Assembly (NCBI RefSeq): GCF_010730195.1 | Contig: NZ_AP022613.1 | Location: 1,612,001-1,676,000 of the forward strand | DNA from: Mycobacterium conspicuum | GTDB lineage: Bacteria; Actinomycetota; Actinomycetes; Mycobacteriales; Mycobacteriaceae | Length of the DNA: 64,000 nt | Reading direction: 5' to 3' | Part shown: positions 53,528 through 61,881 of the stretch, piece after piece | Position numbering within the stretch: position 1 is the first letter of the stretch | Layout of the letters: each line of letters starts with the position of its first letter | Notes under the pieces: generated by a model | What the model was told of the DNA's origin: nothing | The model's input: the letters and a program-made list of their open reading frames with translations, nothing else | The model's database searches: none | Program-made: the position numbers and the translations under genes

Positions 53528-54772
53528 ATGTACGAGTGGTCCGAAACCGACCTGATGGTCCGGGACGCGGTCCGTCAATTCGTCGACAAGGAGATCCGGC
53601 CGCATCTCGACGAACTGGAAAGCGGCCAGCTGTCGCCGTATCCGATCGCGCGCAAGCTGTTCAACCAGTTCGGCCTCGACGCGATGGCCGCCGAGGCGGT
53701 CAAGAAGATGCTCGACCGGGAGCGGTCCGGTACCGCTGAAAATCCCGAAAATCAGGACGGCGCAGACGATTCGGGCGGGATGGGCGGCCAGTCTTCGATG
53801 GTCGCGGTGTTGGTCTCGGAGGTCGCGCGGGTCAGCATCGGGCTGCTGAGCACGGTAGGCGTGAGCCTGGGCCTGGGCGCGACGACCATCATGAGCCGCG
53901 GCACGCTGGCCCAGAAGGAGCGCTGGCTGCCCGAGCTGATGACGCTGGAGAAGATCGCGGCCTGGGCGATCACCGAACCCGACTCCGGCTCGGATGCGTT
54001 CGGCGGCATGAAAACCTACGTCAAACGCGACGGCGAAGACTACATCCTCAACGGGCAGAAGACGTTCATCACCAACGGGCCGTACGCCGATGTGCTGGTC
54101 GTCTACGCGAAGCTCGACGAGGGTGACGCCACCGTCGACAAGCGCAACCGTCCGGTGCTGGTGTTCGTCCTCGACGCCGGCATGGAGGGCCTGACGCAGG
54201 GCAAGCCGTTCAAGAAGATGGGCATGATGTCCTCGCCGACCGGCGAGCTGTTCTTCGACAACGTGCGCCTGACCCCCGACCGACTGCTGGGCGAGAGCGA
54301 ACGGCACGACGGCGGAGACGGCCGCGAGAGCGCCCGCGCGAATTTCTCCGCCGAACGCATCGGGATCGCGATGATGGCGCTGGGCATCATCAACGAATGC
54401 CACAGCCTGTGCGTGGATTACGCCAAGACGCGCACGCTGTGGGGACAGAACATCGGCCAGTTCCAGTTGATCCAGCTGAAGCTGGCCAAGATGGAAGTCG
54501 CCCGAATGAACGTGCAGAACATGGTCTTTCACATCATCGAGCGGCAGCAGTCGGGCAAGCCGTTGACGCTGGCCGAGGCGTCGGCGATCAAGCTGTACAC
54601 GTCGGAGGCGGCGACCGAGGTTGCGATGGAGGCCGTGCAGCTGTTCGGCGGCAACGGCTACATGGCCGAGTACCGGGTGGAGCAGCTGGCCCGCGATGCC
54701 AAGTCGCTGATGATCTACGCCGGCAGCAACGAGGTTCAGGTCACCCACATCGCCAAGGGGCTGCTGAGCTGA
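53528..54772 (+). CDS. fadE21: Acyl-CoA dehydrogenase FadE21
   Basis: The 414-residue acyl-CoA dehydrogenase catalyses FAD-dependent alpha-beta desaturation of an acyl-CoA. The N-terminal helical domain has an atypical charged insert (residues ~60-85), the beta domain carries AWAITEPDSGSDAFGGMKT and LNGQKTFITNGPYAD, and the C-terminal helices contain EAVQLFGGNGYMAEYRVEQLARDAKSLMIYAGSNEVQ. ATG start 4 bp after ltp1. It matches Rv2789c. A palindromic repeat follows its stop by 10 bp. Confidence 0.93.
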   Translation: MYEWSETDLMVRDAVRQFVDKEIRPHLDELESGQLSPYPIARKLFNQFGLDAMAAEAVKKMLDRERSGTAENPENQDGADDSGGMGGQSSMVAVLVSEVARVSIGLLSTVGVSLGLGATTIMSRGTLAQKERWLPELMTLEKIAAWAITEPDSGSDAFGGMKTYVKRDGEDYILNGQKTFITNGPYADVLVVYAKLDEGDATVDKRNRPVLVFVLDAGMEGLTQGKPFKKMGMMSSPTGELFFDNVRLTPDRLLGESERHDGGDGRESARANFSAERIGIAMMALGIINECHSLCVDYAKTRTLWGQNIGQFQLIQLKLAKMEVARMNVQNMVFHIIERQQSGKPLTLAEASAIKLYTSEAATEVAMEAVQLFGGNGYMAEYRVEQLARDAKSLMIYAGSNEVQVTHIAKGLLS

Positions 54773-54782
54773 GGCTCCCTTC

Positions 54783-54840
54783 GCGAGCCGAACCTCACTG
54801 CGAATCTCGGCGCCGAAAATCGCAGCCAGGTTCGGCTCGC
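54783..54840. repeat. Palindromic intergenic repeat, copy 2
   Basis: Arms 54783-54803 and 54820-54840 pair at 19 of 21 positions around a 16-nt loop. It lies between convergent fadE21 and the SirR-type gene. Read on the minus strand, one arm is identical to the left arm of copy 1 (6962-6982). It could act as a bidirectional transcript-end structure. Confidence 0.75.
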
Positions 54841-54849
54841 GGCAAGGAC

Positions 54850-55518
54850 TTAGGCCACCACCCAAATCGCCCGGGCGGCCGGACTCCCGAGTTCGACGGT
54901 GCTCTGCGCGCCGTCGGATTCCAGCGCCACCGAGATCATGCCGGCGAACTCGCGGCGGGTGAGCACGCGCAGCCGCGCGTCCAACTGGATCCCCACGCTG
55001 GCGAAGTAGCGCAACATCTCCGGGTCGGCATCGGAGATGCGGGCCACCGTCCCGGTGTCTCCGTCACCGCACGCCCACAGCTGACGCGCCGGCGGCGTCG
55101 GCACCTGCCCGTCGGCGGCCGGTATCGGGTCGCCGTGCGGGTCGCGCTGCGGGAACCCCAACTTCGCGTCGATCCGGGCCACCAGCCGGTCCGACACCGC
55201 GTGCTCGAGCACCTCGGCCTCGTCGTGCACCTCGTCCCAGGCGTAGCCGAGCTCGTCGACCAGGAACGTCTCCAACAGCCGATGCCGGCGCACCATCGCC
55301 AGCGCCGCGCGGCGCCCCGATTCGGTCAAGGTGACGGCCCCGTACTTCGCGTGGTCGACCAGACCCTGCTCGGCGAGCTTGCGGATCGACTCGGAGGCCG
55401 TGCTGGCGGACACGCCGATCTTCTCGGCCAGCATCTTGGTGCTGACCTTCTCTCGGGACCATTCCTGGGCCGTCCAGATGACCTTCAGATAGTCCTGGGC
55501 GACCGGAGTGAGACTCAC
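54850..55518 (-). CDS. sirR: DtxR-family metal-dependent repressor (SirR/MntR-like, Rv2788)
   Basis: The 222-residue regulator has an N-terminal winged-helix domain (VAQDYLKVIW, LAEKIGVSASTASESIRKLAEQGLVDH), a metal-binding dimerisation domain with the DtxR-type RRHRLLETFLVDELGYAWDEVHDEAEVLEHAVSD (His/Glu metal ligands, in two adjoining pieces) and a C-terminal SH3-like domain (GDGDTGTVARISDAD). It matches Rv2788, likely a manganese- or iron-responsive repressor. Start: GTG at 55518. Its -10 box overlaps a direct repeat that may be its own operator. It diverges from ribF. Confidence 0.92.
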   Translation of the reverse strand: MSLTPVAQDYLKVIWTAQEWSREKVSTKMLAEKIGVSASTASESIRKLAEQGLVDHAKYGAVTLTESGRRAALAMVRRHRLLETFLVDELGYAWDEVHDEAEVLEHAVSDRLVARIDAKLGFPQRDPHGDPIPAADGQVPTPPARQLWACGDGDTGTVARISDADPEMLRYFASVGIQLDARLRVLTRREFAGMISVALESDGAQSTVELGSPAARAIWVVA

Positions 55519-55520
55519 AA

Positions 55521-55546
55521 CCAGAAAGTTTAGGCAGAAGTTTTAG
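55521..55546. promoter_or_regulatory. Candidate operator: direct repeat over the sirR promoter
   Basis: On the minus strand CTAAAACTTCTG is followed closely by CTAAACTTTCTG, overlapping the -10 box. It sits in the 76-bp gap shared with ribF, a usual place for autoregulation by DtxR-family repressors. It is not a classical DtxR palindrome. Confidence 0.3.
55527..55532 (-). promoter_or_regulatory. Putative leaderless -10 box TAAACT for sirR
   Basis: On the minus strand TAAACT lies 8 nt before the GTG at 55518. Confidence 0.4.
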
Positions 55547-55581
55547 CAAAGTGCGTCTGATCTGTTTACCACTGGACGCCG

Positions 55582-55587
55582 TAGGCT
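55582..55587 (+). promoter_or_regulatory. Putative leaderless -10 box TAGGCT for ribF
   Basis: TAGGCT is followed by 7 nt and then the GTG at 55595. Confidence 0.45.
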
Positions 55588-55594
55588 AGCGGTC

Positions 55595-56569
55595 GTGCAG
55601 CGCTGGCGGGGACAAGACGAAATCCCCACGGACTGGGGCAGATGTGTGCTCACCATCGGGGTGTTCGACGGCGTGCACCGCGGGCACACCGAGCTGATCG
55701 CGCACGCGGTGAAATCCGCCCGCGCCCGCGACGTGCCGACCGTGCTGATGACGTTCGACCCGCACCCGATGGAAGTGGTGTATCCCGGCAGCCACCCGGC
55801 GCAGCTGACGACACTGACCCGGCGCGCCGAGCTGGTCGAGGAGCTGGGTATCGACGTGTTCCTGGTGATGCCGTTCACCACCGATTTCATGAAGCTCACG
55901 CCGGAGCGCTACGTCCACGAGCTGCTGGTGGAGAACCTGCACGTGGTCGAGGTCGTCGTCGGCGACAACTTCACCTTCGGCAAGAAGGCGGCCGGCAACG
56001 TCGTGACCCTGCGCAAGGCCGGCGAGCGGTTCGGCTTCGCCGTGGAGTCGATGTCGCTGCTGTCCGAGCACCACAACACCGAGACGGTGACCTTCTCGTC
56101 CACCTACATCCGGTCCTGCGTCGACGCCGGTGACGTGGTGGCGGCCAGCGAGGCGCTGGGCCGTCCGCACCGCGTCGAGGGCGTCGTAGTCCGCGGTTAC
56201 GGGCGGGGCGTCGAGCTGGGCTTTCCCACCGCCAACGTGGCGCCGCCGATGTATTCGGCCATCCCCGCCGACGGCGTGTACGCGGCCTGGTTCACGGTGC
56301 TCGGGCACGGACCGGTTACCGGCACTGTCGTCCCTGGTGAGCGCTACCAGGCCGCGGTGTCCGTCGGCACCAACCCGACCTTTTCCGGACGCACCCGCAC
56401 CGTGGAGGCGTTCGTCTTGGACACCACCGCCGACCTGTACGGACAGCACGTCGCCCTGGACTTCGTCGCGCGCATCCGCGGGCAGCGCAAGTTCGACTCG
56501 GTGAAGGAGCTGGTCGCCGCGATGGGCAAGGACACCGAGCGCGCGCGGGCGCTGCTGTCCGCGGAGTAA
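55595..56569 (+). CDS. ribF: Bifunctional riboflavin kinase / FAD synthetase RibF
   Basis: Makes FMN then FAD from riboflavin. The 324-residue product has the N-terminal FMN adenylyltransferase domain (TIGVFDGVHRGHTELI nucleotidyl-transferase HxGH-type motif, VVGDNFTFGKKAAGN, TFSSTYIRSCV) and the C-terminal flavokinase domain (from ~185; GYGRGVELGFPTANV, VSVGTNPTFSGRTRTVEAFV). GTG start. It matches Rv2786c and precedes rpsO, a widespread order. Confidence 0.95.
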   Translation: MQRWRGQDEIPTDWGRCVLTIGVFDGVHRGHTELIAHAVKSARARDVPTVLMTFDPHPMEVVYPGSHPAQLTTLTRRAELVEELGIDVFLVMPFTTDFMKLTPERYVHELLVENLHVVEVVVGDNFTFGKKAAGNVVTLRKAGERFGFAVESMSLLSEHHNTETVTFSSTYIRSCVDAGDVVAASEALGRPHRVEGVVVRGYGRGVELGFPTANVAPPMYSAIPADGVYAAWFTVLGHGPVTGTVVPGERYQAAVSVGTNPTFSGRTRTVEAFVLDTTADLYGQHVALDFVARIRGQRKFDSVKELVAAMGKDTERARALLSAE

Positions 56570-56582
56570 CCGGCAACACTGC

Positions 56583-56588
56583 TAGACT
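56583..56588 (+). promoter_or_regulatory. Putative -10 box TAGACT for rpsO
   Basis: TAGACT lies 83 bp before the rpsO start, giving a ~77-nt leader with a GATGGAGA ribosome-like site (56657-56664). S15 leaders are often autoregulatory. Confidence 0.45.
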
Positions 56589-56671
56589 GCCCGACGACAT
56601 CGGCGCGTGCTGCGGTTCGCGGTGGCCGCGCCGTAAGAACTGATCGCGGACCGATTGATGGAGATATTTTC

Positions 56672-56941
56672 GTGGCGCTTACTGCCGAGCAAAAAAAGTC
56701 GATTCTGAGCACGTACGGCCTGCACGACACCGACACGGGCTCCCCGGAGGCGCAGATCGCGCTGCTCACCAAGCGGATCGCCGACCTGACCGAGCACCTC
56801 AAGATGCATAAGCACGACCACCACTCGCGGCGCGGGTTGCTGCTGCTGGTGGGTCGTCGGCGCCGGCTGATCAAGTATTTGTCCTCGATCGACGTGGAGC
56901 GCTACCGCTCGCTGATCGAGCGGCTGGGCTTGAGGCGCTGA
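56672..56941 (+). CDS. rpsO: 30S ribosomal protein S15
   Basis: The 89-residue primary 16S rRNA-binding protein of the small subunit carries the S15 signature LTKRIADLTEHLKMHKHDHHSRRGLLLLVGRRRRLIKYL (in two adjoining pieces). GTG start with GGAGA upstream. It is followed by a 305-bp gap and pnp; linkage of rpsO and pnp is conserved in bacteria. Confidence 0.97.
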   Translation: MALTAEQKKSILSTYGLHDTDTGSPEAQIALLTKRIADLTEHLKMHKHDHHSRRGLLLLVGRRRRLIKYLSSIDVERYRSLIERLGLRR

Positions 56942-57246
56942 TCGGACGCTGACCTAGCAGGTCGTCCGTGTAGAGTAGGAGCGTTCTGGGCCGGTTCGGC
57001 CCGAGCAACCGGTGCGGTTCGCGCAGATCCGCGCGTGCCGTTCCAGCGTGTCACTACGCGTCAATAGGATGCGGCCGGGTCTGCATTCGGGCGGTCTTCG
57101 GTAGTGGCTGCCGGGCTCTTTGTGGGGGCCGGCGGCTTCGATCGAATGGCCGTAGCCGTATTCAGACTCTCCTTGCAGGCCGCCTCTCAATTCGCGCGTG
57201 AGCACGCGAAACAGCTGAATTACAGAGAGGCTGTACGGACACCGTT
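56942..57246 (+). promoter_or_regulatory. Long pnp leader region (no gene seen)
   Basis: The only gene-free stretch over 300 bp. A -10 box TAGAGT (56971-56976) with a CTGACC -35-like hexamer 16 bp upstream would give a leader of about 264 nt. No convincing small frame is present. It has GC-rich inverted segments (for example GGCCGG/CCGGCC runs near 57073-57140) and ends in the stem-loop at 57183-57230. In M. tuberculosis lppU lies between rpsO and pnp, but it is not here. Confidence 0.5.
57183..57230 (+). ncRNA. Stem-loop in the pnp leader, candidate autoregulatory element
   Basis: Nested pairing: CCTCTC with GAGAGG (57183-57188/57225-57230), AATTC with GAATT (57189-57193/57217-57221) and CGCGT with ACGCG around GAGC (57195-57208). 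It ends 16 nt before the pnp ATG, and the GAGAGG strand is the best ribosome-binding-like sequence. In enterobacteria a leader hairpin mediates pnp autocontrol; the parallel is inferred. Confidence 0.5.
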
Positions 57247-59499
57247 ATGTCTGTAGCTGAAATTGACGAAGGCGTGTTCGAGTCGACCGCCACCATCGAC
57301 AACGGGAGCTTCGGCACCCGCACCATTCGTTTCGAGACCGGCCGATTGGCCCAGCAGGCCGCCGGCGCCGTCGTCGCCTACCTGGACGACGAGAACATGC
57401 TGCTGTCGGCGACCACCGCCAGCAAGAGCCCCAAGGAACACTTCGACTTCTTCCCGCTGACGGTCGACGTCGAGGAGCGGATGTACGCCGCCGGCCGCAT
57501 CCCGGGTTCGTTCTTCCGCCGCGAGGGCCGGCCGTCCACCGACGCGATCCTGACCTGCCGGCTCATCGACCGCCCGCTGCGCCCGTCGTTCGTCGACGGC
57601 CTGCGCAACGAGATCCAGGTCGTGGTGACGATCCTGAGCCTGGACCCCAACGACCTGTACGACGTGCTGGCGATCAACGCCGCGTCGGCCTCCACCCAGA
57701 TCAGCGGCCTGCCATTCTCCGGCCCCATCGGGGGTGTGCGGGTGGCGCTGATCGACGGCACCTGGGTCGCGTTCCCGACCGTCGAGCAGCTCGAGCGGGC
57801 GGTGTTCGACATGGTGGTCGCCGGGCGCAAGGTCGACAACGATGTCGCGATCATGATGGTCGAGGCCGAGGCCACCGAGAAGGTCATCGAGCTCGTCGAG
57901 GGCGGCGCCCAGGCGCCGACGGAAACCGTTGTGGCCCAAGGCCTGGAGGCCGCCAAGCCGTTCATCGCCGTGCTGTGCGCCGCGCAGCAGGAGCTGGCCG
58001 ACGCGGCCGCGAAGCCCGTCGCCGAGTACCCGACGTTCCCGGACTACGCCGAAGACGTTTATTACGCAGTGGCCTCGGTGGCCACCGACGAGTTGTCCGC
58101 CGCGTTGACCATCGGCGGCAAGGCCGAGCGCGACGCGCGCACCGACGAGCTCAAGGCCGAGGTGCTGTCCAGGCTGGCCGAAACGTACGAGGGCCGCGAG
58201 AAGGAGGTCAGCGCCGCGTTCCGCTCGCTGACCAAGAAGCTGGTCCGCCAGCGCATCCTGACCGACCACTTCCGCATCGACGGCCGGGGCATCACCGACA
58301 TCCGCGCCCTCGCGGCCGAGGTGGCGGTGGTTCCGCGGGCGCACGGCAGCGCGCTGTTCGAGCGCGGCGAAACCCAGATCCTGGGGGTGACCACGCTGGA
58401 CATGGTCAAGATGGCCCAGCAGATCGACTCGCTGGGGCCGGAGACGTCCAAGCGCTACATGCACCACTACAACTTCCCGCCGTTCTCCACCGGCGAGACC
58501 GGCCGGGTCGGCTCGCCCAAGCGGCGCGAGATCGGGCACGGCGCGCTGGCCGAGCGGGCCCTGATCCCGGTGCTGCCCAGCGTCGAGGAGTTCCCGTACG
58601 CCATCCGTCAGGTGTCCGAAGCGCTGGGCTCCAACGGCTCGACGTCGATGGGTTCGGTGTGCGCGTCGACGCTGGCGCTGCTCAACGCCGGGGTGCCGCT
58701 CAAGGCGCCGGTGGCCGGCATCGCCATGGGCCTCGTCTCCGACGACGTCGAGGGCGAAACCCGCTACGTCACGCTCACCGACATCCTGGGCGCCGAGGAC
58801 GCGTTCGGCGACATGGACTTCAAGTGCGCCGGCACCAAGGACTTCGTCACCGCGCTGCAGCTGGACACCAAGCTCGACGGGATCCCGTCGCAGGTGCTCG
58901 CGGGCGCGCTGGCGCAGGCCAAGGACGCCCGCCTGACCATCCTCGAGGTGATGGCCGAGGCCATCGACGCCCCCGACGAGATGAGCCCGTACGCGCCCCG
59001 GGTGACCACCATCAAGGTGCCGGTCGACAAGATCGGCGAGGTCATCGGGCCCAAGGGCAAGGTCATCAACGCCATCACCGAGGAGACCGGCGCGCAGATC
59101 TCCATCGAGGACGACGGCACCGTCTTCGTCGGCGCCACCGACGGGCCCTCGGCGCAGGCCGCGATCGACAAGATCAACGCCATCGCCAACCCGCAGCTGC
59201 CCACGGTCGGCGAGCGGTTCCTCGGAACCGTGGTCAAGACAACGGATTTCGGCGCGTTCGTGTCGCTGCTGCCTGGTCGCGACGGCTTGGTGCACATCTC
59301 CAAGCTGGGCCGGGGCAAGCGCATCGCGAAGGTCGAGGACGTGGTCAACGTCGGCGACAAGCTGCGCGTGGAGATCGCCGACATCGACAAGCGCGGCAAG
59401 ATCTCGTTGGTCCTGGTGTCCGAAGACGAGGGAGCCGATAACGGGTCCGCGCCCGTCGAGGAGGCCGCACCAGCCGATGCCGCGACGGCAAGCAGCTGA
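57247..59499 (+). CDS. pnp: Polyribonucleotide nucleotidyltransferase (PNPase/GpsI)
   Basis: The 750-residue phosphorolytic 3'-5' exoribonuclease and RNA polymerase degrades mRNA. Layout: RNase PH domain 1 (~15-150), an all-helical domain (~260-330), RNase PH domain 2 (~345-560, with FPPFSTGETGRVGSPKRREIGHGALAERAL, in two adjoining pieces, and GAEDAFGDMDFKCAGT), then KH (VPVDKIGEVIGPKGKVINAI) and S1 (GTVVKTTDFGAFVSLLPGRDGLVHIS). It matches Rv2783c apart from a shortened loop near residue 500. It overlaps pepR by 23 bp. Confidence 0.97.
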   Translation: MSVAEIDEGVFESTATIDNGSFGTRTIRFETGRLAQQAAGAVVAYLDDENMLLSATTASKSPKEHFDFFPLTVDVEERMYAAGRIPGSFFRREGRPSTDAILTCRLIDRPLRPSFVDGLRNEIQVVVTILSLDPNDLYDVLAINAASASTQISGLPFSGPIGGVRVALIDGTWVAFPTVEQLERAVFDMVVAGRKVDNDVAIMMVEAEATEKVIELVEGGAQAPTETVVAQGLEAAKPFIAVLCAAQQELADAAAKPVAEYPTFPDYAEDVYYAVASVATDELSAALTIGGKAERDARTDELKAEVLSRLAETYEGREKEVSAAFRSLTKKLVRQRILTDHFRIDGRGITDIRALAAEVAVVPRAHGSALFERGETQILGVTTLDMVKMAQQIDSLGPETSKRYMHHYNFPPFSTGETGRVGSPKRREIGHGALAERALIPVLPSVEEFPYAIRQVSEALGSNGSTSMGSVCASTLALLNAGVPLKAPVAGIAMGLVSDDVEGETRYVTLTDILGAEDAFGDMDFKCAGTKDFVTALQLDTKLDGIPSQVLAGALAQAKDARLTILEVMAEAIDAPDEMSPYAPRVTTIKVPVDKIGEVIGPKGKVINAITEETGAQISIEDDGTVFVGATDGPSAQAAIDKINAIANPQLPTVGERFLGTVVKTTDFGAFVSLLPGRDGLVHISKLGRGKRIAKVEDVVNVGDKLRVEIADIDKRGKISLVLVSEDEGADNGSAPVEEAAPADAATASS

Positions 59500-60832
59500 T
59501 CCCGCGCTGCGGCGGGGCACCCGCACCGCCGCAGCGAAACCCGAACACCAGGCCGCGTTGCGGCGCACCACACTGCCGGGCGGCCTGCGGGTCGTCACCG
59601 AATACCTGCCGGCGGTGCGTTCGGCGTCGGTCGGCGTGTGGGTCGGCGTCGGCTCGCGCGACGAGGGCGCCGCGGTGGCCGGGGCGGCGCACTTTTTGGA
59701 ACACCTGCTGTTCAAGTCCACGCCCACCCGCACGGCCGTGGACATCGCGCAGGCGATGGACGCCGTCGGTGGGGAGCTGAACGCGTTTACCGCCAAGGAG
59801 CACACCTGCTATTACGCGCACGTGCTCGACACCGATCTGGAGCTCGCGGTCGACCTGGTCGCCGATGTCGTGCTCAACGGGCAGTGCGCCGCCGACGACG
59901 TCGAACTCGAACGCGACGTCGTCCTCGAGGAGATCGCGATGCGCGACGACGACCCCGAGGACGCGCTGGGCGACATCTTCCTGACGGCGTTGTTCGGCGA
60001 CCACCCGGTGGGCCGCCCGGTGATCGGCTCGGCGGAATCGGTGTCGGCGATGACCCGGTCCCAACTGCACTCGTTTCACATCCGGCGCTACACGCCGGAG
60101 CGGATGGTCGTCGCGGTGGCCGGCAATGTCGAACACGACCACGTGGTCGCGCTGGCGCGTCAGCACTTCGGGTCGCGTCTGGTTCGCGGACGGCGGCCCG
60201 TCGCGCCGCGCAAAGGCTCCGGCCGGGTCACCGGCGACCCGGCGTTGATGCTGGTCAACCGTGACGCCGAGCAAACCCACCTGTCGCTGGGCGTGCGCAC
60301 GCCGGGGCGCGGCTGGGAGCATCGCTGGGCGCTGTCGGTGCTGCACACCGCGCTGGGCGGGGGCCTGAGTTCGCGGCTCTTCCAAGAGGTTCGCGAATCC
60401 CGTGGGCTGGCCTACTCGATCTACTCCGCGCTGGACATCTTTGCCGACAGCGGCGCGCTGTCGGTGTACGCGGCGTGCCAGCCCGAGCGCTTCGCCGACG
60501 TCATGAACGTGACCAGCGACGTGCTCGCAGCGGTGGCGCGCGACGGCATCACCGAGGCCGAATGCCGCATCGCCAAGGGCTCGTTGCGCGGCGGGCTGGT
60601 GTTGGGCCTGGAGGATTCCAGCTCGCGGATGAGCCGCATCGGCCGCAGCGAGCTGAACTACGGCGCGCACCGCAGCATCGAGCAGACGCTGCAGCAAATC
60701 GACGCCGTCACCGTCGACGAGGTCAACGCGGTCGCCCGCCGCCTGCTGAGCAAGCCCTACGGCGCCGCCGTGCTCGGCCCCTACCGCTCGAAACGATCGC
60801 TGCCACAACAACTTCGGGCGATGGTAGGTTAG
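59477..60832 (+). CDS. pepR: M16-family zinc protease (PepR)
   Basis: The 451-residue processing-peptidase-like metalloprotease has the inverted zinc motif H-F-L-E-H (His72, Glu75, His76) with the downstream ligand in LERDVVLEEIAMRDD. The C-terminal M16 half carries GGGLSSRLFQEVRESRGLAYSIYS. It matches Rv2782c. ATG at 59477 lies within the 3' end of pnp, so the two are cotranslated. The substrate is unknown. Confidence 0.93.
   Translation: MPRRQAADPALRRGTRTAAAKPEHQAALRRTTLPGGLRVVTEYLPAVRSASVGVWVGVGSRDEGAAVAGAAHFLEHLLFKSTPTRTAVDIAQAMDAVGGELNAFTAKEHTCYYAHVLDTDLELAVDLVADVVLNGQCAADDVELERDVVLEEIAMRDDDPEDALGDIFLTALFGDHPVGRPVIGSAESVSAMTRSQLHSFHIRRYTPERMVVAVAGNVEHDHVVALARQHFGSRLVRGRRPVAPRKGSGRVTGDPALMLVNRDAEQTHLSLGVRTPGRGWEHRWALSVLHTALGGGLSSRLFQEVRESRGLAYSIYSALDIFADSGALSVYAACQPERFADVMNVTSDVLAAVARDGITEAECRIAKGSLRGGLVLGLEDSSSRMSRIGRSELNYGAHRSIEQTLQQIDAVTVDEVNAVARRLLSKPYGAAVLGPYRSKRSLPQQLRAMVG
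60825..60830 (+). promoter_or_regulatory. Putative leaderless -10 box TAGGTT inside the end of pepR
   Basis: TAGGTT overlaps the pepR stop codon and is followed by 6 nt and the ATG at 60837, so the nitronate monooxygenase gene may have its own leaderless mRNA although it is 4 bp from pepR. Confidence 0.45.
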
Positions 60833-60836
60833 CCCA

Positions 60837-61874
60837 ATGGTGCTGGGCTTTTGGGACCTGATGGTTCCGATCGTGGGCGCACCGATGTCCGGCGGCCCCA
60901 GCACCCCCGCGCTGGCGGCGGCGGTGTCCAACGCCGGCGGCCTGGGTTTCGTCGCCGGCGGCTACCTCAGCGCCGAGCAGTTCGCCGCCGACATCGTGGC
61001 GGCGCGCGCCGCCACCACAGGCCCGATCGGCGTCAATCTGCTTGTGCCCCAGCCCAGTGTCGCCGACTTCGCGCAACTGGACTACTACGCCGAGGAACTC
61101 GAGGAGGTGGCCGAGCACTACCGCGTCGAGGTCGGTCAGCTGGATCACGACTACGACGACGAGTGGCAGCGCAAGCTCGAGGTGGTGGCCGACATCCGGC
61201 CCGAGATGGTGTCCTTCACCTTCGGCTCGCCGTCACCGGACATCGTTCGCCGGCTCAGCGCGCTGGGCATGTTGGTGTCGGTGACGGTGACGTCGTCCTA
61301 CGAGGCCGGGGTGGCCATCGCCGCCGGCGCGGACAACCTGGTGGTGCAGGGCCCGAACGCCGGCGGTCACCGCGCCACCTTCGCGCCGGACATGGAGCCC
61401 GGCACCGACTCGCTACCCGAGCTGTTGGATCGGATCGGCCACGCGCACCGCGACGTCCCGCTGATCGCGGCGGGCGGCCTGGGCACCGTCGAGGATGTCG
61501 CGGCCGTGTTGCGCAGGGGAGCGGTGGCCGCGCAGGTTGGCACCGCCCTGCTGCTGGCCGACGAGGCCGGCACCAACGCCACGCACCGCGCCGCCCTGAA
61601 GCATCCGGATTTCCGCGACTGCCTTGTCACCCGGGCGTTCTCGGGGCGCTATGCGCGTGGCCTGGCGAACCGCTTCACCCGGCTCTTCGACCGGGTGGCG
61701 CCGCTGGGCTACCCGGAGGTCAACCAGCTGACCCAGCCGATTCGGGACGCGGCGGTCGACGTGGACGATCCCGACGGCACCACCCTGTGGGCGGGAACGG
61801 CCTATAGGGAGGCCTGCGCGGGCCCGGTGGCCGACATCGTCGCCAGCCTCAACCCGGACATGCGGGGGTTCTAG
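60837..61874 (+). CDS. Nitronate monooxygenase (2-nitropropane dioxygenase family, Rv2781c-like)
   Basis: The 345-residue FMN-dependent TIM-barrel enzyme oxidises alkyl nitronates, a detoxification role. Seen: VPIVGAPMSGGPSTPALAAAVSNAGGLGFV, VVQGPNAGGHRATF with the conserved His, LIAAGGLGTVEDVAAVLRRGAVAAQVGTALLLADEAGT (in two adjoining pieces, FMN-phosphate site) and VTRAFSGRYARGL. ATG at 60837. It is convergent with ald, 7 bp apart. Confidence 0.92.
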   Translation: MVLGFWDLMVPIVGAPMSGGPSTPALAAAVSNAGGLGFVAGGYLSAEQFAADIVAARAATTGPIGVNLLVPQPSVADFAQLDYYAEELEEVAEHYRVEVGQLDHDYDDEWQRKLEVVADIRPEMVSFTFGSPSPDIVRRLSALGMLVSVTVTSSYEAGVAIAAGADNLVVQGPNAGGHRATFAPDMEPGTDSLPELLDRIGHAHRDVPLIAAGGLGTVEDVAAVLRRGAVAAQVGTALLLADEAGTNATHRAALKHPDFRDCLVTRAFSGRYARGLANRFTRLFDRVAPLGYPEVNQLTQPIRDAAVDVDDPDGTTLWAGTAYREACAGPVADIVASLNPDMRGF

Positions 61875-61881
61875 CGGCGAG

